64,000 nt of DNA, taken from Pseudochelatococcus lubricantis. Its GTDB lineage: Bacteria; Pseudomonadota; Alphaproteobacteria; Rhizobiales; Beijerinckiaceae. The notes under the pieces are model-generated. The model was given only the letters and a program-made list of their open reading frames with translations, did not search any database and was not told where the DNA came from. Shown in pieces: positions 60,496 through 64,000 of the stretch. Where the stretch lies: contig NZ_JBHLXC010000003.1 in the NCBI RefSeq assembly GCF_042432495.1, forward strand, positions 1 to 64,000. The letters run 5' to 3'. The position numbers and the translations under genes were made by a program. Each line of letters starts with the position of its first letter. Positions within the stretch are counted from its first letter, which is position 1.

Positions 60496-61520
60496 GACGA
60501 CGATCCTCCCGTGGTCGTGCTGGCTGGTTCTGCTGCGGCCTGCGTCGGGTTGATGCGGACGATCCTGACCACTTGCTGCCGATCGCCGCTGCCAAGGCGC
60601 AGTTCGGCCGCACCGAACAGGCGGTCCACGATCAGGACATTCTGGTGGACACGGCTGTTGACGATCTGCGTTTCTCCGTCCGACCCGATGACGAACAAAG
60701 GCGGCATTTCGCCCTGCACGATGCCGCGCGAGAAAATGACATAGACGCGGCGGCCATCGTCGAAGACGGAGAGCGGCCGCCATGGCGGGCTGTCGCCCCG
60801 CACCTGCAATCCGTAGCGATAGTTCCGCGCCGCCTCGGCGGGGATGATGGGCGCGGCGGGCGTGGTGGCACGGCTTCCCGCCGGCGCCGCGGGATAGGCC
60901 CATGCGACGGAAGGCATGTAGAGCGATTCCCGCGCGCGCAGCTCGATCATGTAGGTGCGCCGGTCGGTGGTCACGACAAGGTTGGTGGAAATGTCCGGGC
61001 GTGTCGGCTTCACGAGGATGTGGACGCGGCGGTTCGCGCCCGAACCGGATTCGGTGTCGCCAATGATCCATCGTGTCGTATCCCCGGCCGCAATAGGTCC
61101 CGCGCCGGTCAGGCTTTCGCCCGGCGCCAGCGCGATATTTGTGATCTGGCCGGGGGCCGCATAGACCTGATAGAGCGCGCCTTCGCTCCACGGATAAATC
61201 TGGATGGCGTTGTAATAGCCCTCACGGCGAGGTTCGACACGGGCGGCGGCATTGGCGTTTTCGACACGGCCGTCCGGAGTGCTGGCAGCAGTTCCGCCCC
61301 GCGCGACCGTCCAGGCCGGCGGCGTGTGAAGCGGCCGGGGCCGGTCGTCGGTGGCGACCGTCTGCACGGTGGGCAGCGGCGGCACGTCGGCGTCATAGTT
61401 GAATTGCGGCGTCCGGTTGGTCGCGCAGCCGGCCAACATGGTCGCGGAAAGCAGCAAAGCCGCGAAAGCGGGTTTACGGAAAACCGGAAAACCGGCTCTA
61501 CGGAAAGTCGTGCGGGTCAT
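60492..61520 (-). CDS. trbG: Conjugal transfer protein TrbG (VirB9-like)
   Basis: A 342-residue outer-membrane channel protein. The signal ends in a lipobox, LLLSATMLAGC, so it is probably a lipoprotein. The VirB9-type core contains GALYQVYAAPGQITNIAL and YRYGLQVRGDSPPWRP with VFDDGRRVYVIF. It overlaps trbF and trbI by ATGA. Confidence 0.88.
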   Translation of the reverse strand: MTRTTFRRAGFPVFRKPAFAALLLSATMLAGCATNRTPQFNYDADVPPLPTVQTVATDDRPRPLHTPPAWTVARGGTAASTPDGRVENANAAARVEPRREGYYNAIQIYPWSEGALYQVYAAPGQITNIALAPGESLTGAGPIAAGDTTRWIIGDTESGSGANRRVHILVKPTRPDISTNLVVTTDRRTYMIELRARESLYMPSVAWAYPAAPAGSRATTPAAPIIPAEAARNYRYGLQVRGDSPPWRPLSVFDDGRRVYVIFSRGIVQGEMPPLFVIGSDGETQIVNSRVHQNVLIVDRLFGAAELRLGSGDRQQVVRIVRINPTQAAAEPASTTTGGSSS

Positions 61521-62206
61521 TGGCTCATCTCCCGCGACCATGAAATTGCGTTGATGTAGATTCCCAGCGGATTGGCGCGTAATCGTTCGGCATCGCGCGG
61601 GGGCTGGATCACGACAGTCAGGATCGCGGTCCATCGCTCGGTCGTGGAAAGCTGGCCGTTCTCGAAATGGCGTTCGGTCCAGGCGACGCGGAAACTGTCC
61701 GGCGAAGCCCGGATGACGCTCGACACCTCGACGGCGATCTGCTGGCGGCCGACCTTGGTGAAGGGATCGTTGGCCCGCGCATAATCGTTCAAGGCCGCCG
61801 CGCCCCGGTCGGTGGTGAACTCGTAAGCCCGAAGCCAGTTCTGCCGGACGATGATCGCGTCCGCCGGGATCGCGCGGACCTGCTCGATGAAGCGGCCGAG
61901 ATGGAAGGCGATCTGCGGATCGGTCGGGCGATAATCGGCGTTCGCGGGCGCGACAGCCTGCGCCTGACCGAGATTGTCCACCTGCACCACCCAGGGCACG
62001 ACGGTTCCACGCGCCGATTGCCAGACGAGCGCGGCGGCAAAGCCGGCCGAGAGGATCAGACAGCCGAACGCCATATAGCGCCAGTTCTTCGCCTGCACGC
62101 GGGCCGAGCCGATGCGTTCGTCCCAGACCTGTGCGGCTTTTTGATAGGGAGTCTCGGGTTCCGGCACCTTGCCGTAATGGGTCGTCGGTCGTTTGAAGAT
62201 GTTCAT
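61517..62206 (-). CDS. trbF: Conjugal transfer protein TrbF (VirB8-like)
   Basis: A 229-residue single-span inner-membrane protein. The helix is at about residues 44-64; the periplasmic VirB8-type domain follows, with NWLRAYEFTTDRGAAALNDY and a VVIQPP segment. It seeds assembly of the transfer channel. It overlaps trbL and trbG by ATGA-type overlaps. Confidence 0.88.
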   Translation of the reverse strand: MNIFKRPTTHYGKVPEPETPYQKAAQVWDERIGSARVQAKNWRYMAFGCLILSAGFAAALVWQSARGTVVPWVVQVDNLGQAQAVAPANADYRPTDPQIAFHLGRFIEQVRAIPADAIIVRQNWLRAYEFTTDRGAAALNDYARANDPFTKVGRQQIAVEVSSVIRASPDSFRVAWTERHFENGQLSTTERWTAILTVVIQPPRDAERLRANPLGIYINAISWSREMSQ

Positions 62207-63561
62207 GTGCGGTCACTTTCGGAAAGGCTGACGGAGGAGCCGCCGCCGTGGCTGTCGCCGGATCGGACAGCATGAGCAGCAGCCGTGACGCCGTGGCTCA
62301 TGGCCCGGCCACGCCGCATCTGCTGCGCCCAGGCCGGCGGCCCATCAGGGGTTGAGGGGGTTGACGGCGCAGGCGACGAATCTCTGCCGACGGTGCCCAT
62401 GGTCGACGTGCCGCCGGATGCCGCGAATCCGGCTTTCGCACCATCGGAATAGCTGGATTTCAGGCTGTCGCTGGCGCGGGAGGCGGCGCGCTTGAGTGGT
62501 GAAACGGCGGCGGAGGCTCCGGCGCGCGCCACACCGCCAAGGCCGGAGGCGACCCCGGCCGTGCCGGACCCGCCCAAGGAGCCGAGGGTATAGGCGGACG
62601 AAGCCGCACCGGCGGCCGAGGCACCGCCGCGGGCAAGTGCTGCCCCGCCCGAGAGTGCGGCTGCGCCACCCCGCGCCGCGAGCATGGTCGCGCCACCGGC
62701 TGCGATCGCAGCGCCGCCAACCGCAAGGCCAGTCCCGACGGCGGCGCCGGCACTGAGTTGCGGGCCTCCGGAGACGAGGCCGGTGGCGATGCCGGGGCCG
62801 AAGATGCCGAGGCCGAGAAGGGAAAGGGCTGCCAGCACGATCGCCATGGCGTCGTCGATTGTCGGGGTCGCACCGCCGAAGCCTGCGGTAAACTGGCCGA
62901 AGAGCGTGGAGCCGATGCCGATGATGACGGCGAGGACCAGCACCTTGATACCGCTGGAGATCACATTGCCCAGCACCCGCTCGGCCATGAAGGCGGTCTT
63001 GCCGAACAGGCCGAATGGAATCAGCACGAAGCCGGCCAGCGTGGTCAGCTTGAACTCGATCAGCGTGACGAAAAGCTGGATTGCCAGGATGAAAAAGGCC
63101 AGCACCACCAGCGCCCAGGCGAACAACAGGCACGCGATCTGGATGAAGTTCTCGAAGAAGGCGATCCAGCCCATCAGGTCCGAAATAGATTCCAGCAGCG
63201 GGCGACCGGCGTCCAGCCCGGTTTGGGCAACGCGGCCGGGGCGCAGCAGATCGGCAACCGAGAAGCCAGTGCCGGACGCCATGAGCCCGAGCCCGGCGAA
63301 GCTCTCGAAGACGATCCGTGCGAGATTGTTCCAGTTGCTGATGAGATAGGCGAAGACGCCGACGAACAGCGTCTTTTTCACCAACCGCGCAATGATGTCG
63401 CCGTCGGCGCCCCAGGCCCAGAACAGTGCGGCGAGCGTCACGTCGATGACGATCAGCGTCGTGGCGATAAACGCCACCTCGCCGCCGAGCAGGCCGAAGC
63501 CGGAGTCGATATAGCTGGTGAAGATGCCGAGAAAATTATCGATGACCCCCGTTCCGCCCAT
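62203..63561 (-). CDS. trbL: Conjugal transfer protein TrbL (VirB6-like)
   Basis: A 452-residue polytopic membrane protein with about six helices in its first 280 residues, then a long Gly/Ala/Ser-rich tail (repeats like AAARGGAAALSGGAALARG). The start is MGGTGVIDNFLGIFTSYID. It forms part of the inner-membrane pore. ATG 63561 lies 3 bases after the trbK stop. Confidence 0.87.
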   Translation of the reverse strand: MGGTGVIDNFLGIFTSYIDSGFGLLGGEVAFIATTLIVIDVTLAALFWAWGADGDIIARLVKKTLFVGVFAYLISNWNNLARIVFESFAGLGLMASGTGFSVADLLRPGRVAQTGLDAGRPLLESISDLMGWIAFFENFIQIACLLFAWALVVLAFFILAIQLFVTLIEFKLTTLAGFVLIPFGLFGKTAFMAERVLGNVISSGIKVLVLAVIIGIGSTLFGQFTAGFGGATPTIDDAMAIVLAALSLLGLGIFGPGIATGLVSGGPQLSAGAAVGTGLAVGGAAIAAGGATMLAARGGAAALSGGAALARGGASAAGAASSAYTLGSLGGSGTAGVASGLGGVARAGASAAVSPLKRAASRASDSLKSSYSDGAKAGFAASGGTSTMGTVGRDSSPAPSTPSTPDGPPAWAQQMRRGRAMSHGVTAAAHAVRSGDSHGGGSSVSLSESDRT

Positions 63562-63564
63562 GGC

Positions 63565-63852
63565 TCACGGTCTCCCGTTCTGTGCGGGGGTCGCTGGCGC
63601 GGGTGTCTTGCCGAGGAAGCGATCGCGGGTCTCGGCCCAGGTTCGGAGGCAGTCGGCATCATTGGCCGCCGCCTCGCCCAATGCCTGGCAACGCCGCTGT
63701 TCCAGACGCAGCGGATCGGTGGCGGGCTGAAGCGCTGGGACGGAAGGTGCTGGCGCGGGGCCTTCCTCACGCGACATCTCGATGATCGCCGCCGTGATGG
63801 CCACGGCCACGAACACAATGGCCGCGATCCGGGCCAGCACCTTCCCCTCCAT
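63565..63852 (-). CDS. trbK: Entry-exclusion protein TrbK (alternative type)
   Basis: A 95-residue small protein with one N-terminal membrane helix (LARIAAIVFVAVAITAAIIE) and a periplasmic tail with two Cys (RRCQALGEAAANDADCLRTW), as in TrbK-alt. It blocks redundant transfer into cells that already carry the element. The ribosome-binding site GAAAGGAGG is strong. Confidence 0.8.
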   Translation of the reverse strand: MEGKVLARIAAIVFVAVAITAAIIEMSREEGPAPAPSVPALQPATDPLRLEQRRCQALGEAAANDADCLRTWAETRDRFLGKTPAPATPAQNGRP

Positions 63853-63868
63853 ACTCCGCCTCCTTTCC

Positions 63869-64000
63869 TCAGTTGAACATTCGCGCGTTGCCGGGCTGAT
63901 AGCCTGACCCCGGCGTCAGGAAACGCTCGCGCTGAATGCGTCCCTGTTCGGCTGCCGTGGCGCGTTCGGCCTCGGTCAAGGCATTCGCCCGGCCATTGGC
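63869..64000 (-). CDS. trbJ: Conjugal transfer protein TrbJ, C-terminal part
   Basis: The last 43 codons of a gene running off the window edge, ending with FLTPGSGYQPGNARMFN. Position before trbK and trbL, and the typical end, fit TrbJ (VirB5-like, pilus-tip or channel protein). The rest lies beyond base 64000. Confidence 0.72.
   Translation of the reverse strand, partial: ANGRANALTEAERATAAEQGRIQRERFLTPGSGYQPGNARMFN

Overview
The window is high-GC alphaproteobacterial accessory DNA. Three things suggest a Rhizobiales-type host: a RHE_PE00001-like (DUF1612) gene, a Trb transfer block ending in a DUF2274 gene, and the style of the copper genes. Species cannot be read from the sequence. There are no housekeeping genes. 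The window looks like a stacked mobile region: an anti-phage/conflict island, then a metal and redox resistance island, then the edge of a conjugation module.

Bases 1-10,480 hold a Fic protein behind a repeat-rich promoter, a retron (PRTase-winged-helix effector, structured ncRNA, reverse transcriptase), an unknown gene, and a Gabija pair (gajB intact, gajA frameshifted by one base in a G run). An IS5-family element has landed upstream of gajA, next to a serine recombinase remnant.

Bases 10,980-28,900 are bounded by two 62-base imperfect direct repeats that resemble the 3' end of an initiator tRNA-Met. Inside are an orphan DUF1778 antitoxin, an intact large serine recombinase, an XRE regulator with ietA (AAA ATPase) and ietS (subtilase), and two caspase-clan clusters that diverge from one 276-base promoter region. 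The minus-strand cluster is caspase-like protein, unknown protein, MBL-fold protein and a CHAT protease. The plus-strand cluster is TIR-like protein, caspase, RyR-domain protein and metallophosphoesterase. The plus-strand TIR-caspase pair resembles the recently described caspase-type (type IV) Thoeris. The minus-strand set is the best candidate for an undescribed system.

Bases 29,500-58,200 are a copper/redox island. A two-component system lies beside four perfect CTTAAG-N5-CTTAAG boxes. These precede its own operon, an L,D-transpeptidase, a thioredoxin-like gene and a DsbA/DsbD/TlpA operon, which together look like one regulon. A CsoR operon, then copZ, copA, glutaredoxin, oxidoreductase, cueR, cytochrome c, multicopper oxidase, a CDF transporter, a second copper P-type ATPase, DUF411 and DUF305 proteins and an MFS pump follow. 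Eight MerR-type promoters (TTGACC, 19-base spacer with a central dyad) are scattered through this part and probably answer to the single cueR. A zinc CDF/ArsR pair closes it.

Bases 58,200-64,000 hold a LysR gene and a minus-strand block of DUF2274, trbI, trbG, trbF, trbL, trbK and the end of trbJ, the mating-pair apparatus of an integrative or plasmid conjugative element. The metal cargo therefore probably travels by conjugation.
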